Assembly (NCBI RefSeq): GCF_037392515.1
Contig: NC_090288.1
Location: 61,613,673 to 61,677,672, forward strand
Length of the DNA stretch: 64,000 nt
Direction: 5' to 3'
Source of the DNA: Haliotis asinina
Taxonomy: Eukaryota > Mollusca > Gastropoda > Lepetellida > Haliotidae
In this document: piece after piece, positions 63,083 through 64,000 of the stretch
How positions within the stretch are numbered: position 1 is the stretch's first letter
Layout of the letters: each line of letters begins with the position of its first letter
Made by a program: the position numbers and the translations under genes
The notes under the pieces: generated by a model
What the model was told of the DNA's origin: nothing
The model's input: only the letters and a program-made list of their open reading frames with translations
The model's database searches: none

Positions 63083-63746
63083 TCATGAAAGTCTTCCTAC
63101 AAACAGTAAAGTCAACGCCAACAACATAGAACACCTGGCTACAGACGCACTTGACATAGGAACAGCGAACAGTCTGACTGGTGTTCCGCTGCCATTCTCC
63201 AGCTTCAAGGCGCCAATGTATACCTTCGTTCCCGATGCTGGCATACTGTTTAGATTTGCTACATTCTCCAGGATTATGATCCCATGATCACACAGCAACA
63301 TCACATGCGTCTCGAACAAACTGGATTGACCGTAGTCAGGAGATGGAGTATCACCCCCAACCGCGTGCACGTTCCGGTTGCTCGTCAGCCATTTTGTCGC
63401 ATTGAGACTCACACCAGGAAAGTGAAAAGTGGAAGGATTCATGACATCATCGGTATTAAAGATCAGCTTTCTATCGGGCCAAAACTTATCCCAGCCAAAG
63501 TTGAAAAGTACGATAGCTCCGTCTGGAATCGTACCATGTTCTTCCTCCCAATCTCTGAAAGTCTGTTCGGTGGCCTGGAAGTCACGATTGGCTTCTGACT
63601 GTTTTCTGACGTCGATGACGACCCCGGGTCCTGACAGCCGATTCATGTCCAGCTCATGCATACGTTTCCCGTCTGGACAAAAGTGTCTTGGAGCATCCAT
63701 GTGAGTCCCACTGTGCTCAGCTGTCTGGAAGGCATTGGCTTCCGCT
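63083..63746 (-). CDS. cyclase / kynurenine-formamidase-like hydrolase, copy 2, last exon
   Basis: Same acceptor (TTGTACAG) and nearly the same 221 codons as copy 1, including AEHSGTHMDAPRHF. I count three residue changes (Tyr to Phe, Lys to Asn, Thr to Ser) before the C-terminal tail, which then differs: SVARCSMLLALTLLFVGRLS. The tail stays hydrophobic in both copies. The first exon with the signal peptide is expected beyond the right edge, about 1 kb upstream. The intron also matches copy 1 for about 200 bp. Confidence 0.87.
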
Positions 63747-64000
63747 CTGTACAACACCAACATCACCGTTACAATCACAGATATTTTGCTTCTCCTATCC
63801 GCTATTCTATTCTATGTTGTGCCGTTTGTTAATTGTTTTATGTCCGATTATTTTATGAGGTTGTTGCGGATGGTCGCGTCTTGATCACGCAAACCATAGG
63901 GTAAATACCAGAAACTAGGGTACTGTTTGAAGTAAGGCTACAGTGAATGTTCTAAACGGAGTTTTCCTAGCTTTTTGTTTGTTTCTAAACACCACACCGA

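Overview
This is a eukaryotic, invertebrate window, most likely from a vetigastropod mollusc and probably an abalone (Haliotis). The clue is a dense scatter of short interspersed elements that end in a GCGGCGTAAA-like box followed by CTCA tandem repeats. I remember this signature from abalone DNA but cannot search for it here. Genes are split into short exons with GT/AG borders, and most of the space is introns, SINEs, LINE scraps and tandem repeats. I see no bacterial operon, CRISPR array, rRNA or free-standing tRNA gene.

Left part (about 1.4-11.8 kb, minus strand): a secreted multidomain serine protease. Fourteen exons with consistent phases give a signal-peptide-like start, a cysteine-rich head with a CVTCPPNKYG motif, one EGF module, five sushi (CCP) modules and a trypsin-fold domain with its full catalytic triad. 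The module order and head motif match horseshoe-crab clotting factor C without its LCCL and C-type lectin parts. The last exon is not found and probably lies beyond the left edge. Next come a 24-bp minisatellite (13.3-14.8 kb), a G-rich array (16.9-18.1 kb), a LINE 3' end (18.5-19.3 kb), a trinucleotide array (21.0-21.6 kb) and an unresolved proline-rich locus (about 23.6-28.8 kb, plus strand).

Middle (36.1-44.6 kb, plus strand): a complete 11-exon gene of 557 codons for a single-pass membrane protein. It has a signal peptide, a farnesoic-acid-O-methyltransferase-like (Methyltransf_FA) domain, six EGF modules of the MEGF/SREC type, a linker, one membrane span and a 55-residue tail. It looks like a cell-surface recognition or scavenger receptor.

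Right part: two nearly identical minus-strand genes of the cyclase/kynurenine-formamidase family (46.7-48.6 kb complete; 63.1-63.7 kb cut by the right edge). They are about 16 kb apart, each with a signal peptide or presumed one and a hydrophobic C-terminus. Between them lie an apparently whole Tc1-like transposon (50.9-52.5 kb) with terminal inverted repeats and an open DD34E transposase, a fossil DIRS-like tyrosine-recombinase retroelement (54.9-59.7 kb), and a degraded LINE (61.0-61.7 kb).

One theme recurs. Several tandem repeats read, on the strand of the nearby gene, as runs of strong 5' splice donors (GTAAGT in the 24-bp array, GTGAGT in antisense SINE tails). SINE tails also lie directly beside real exon borders at three places.
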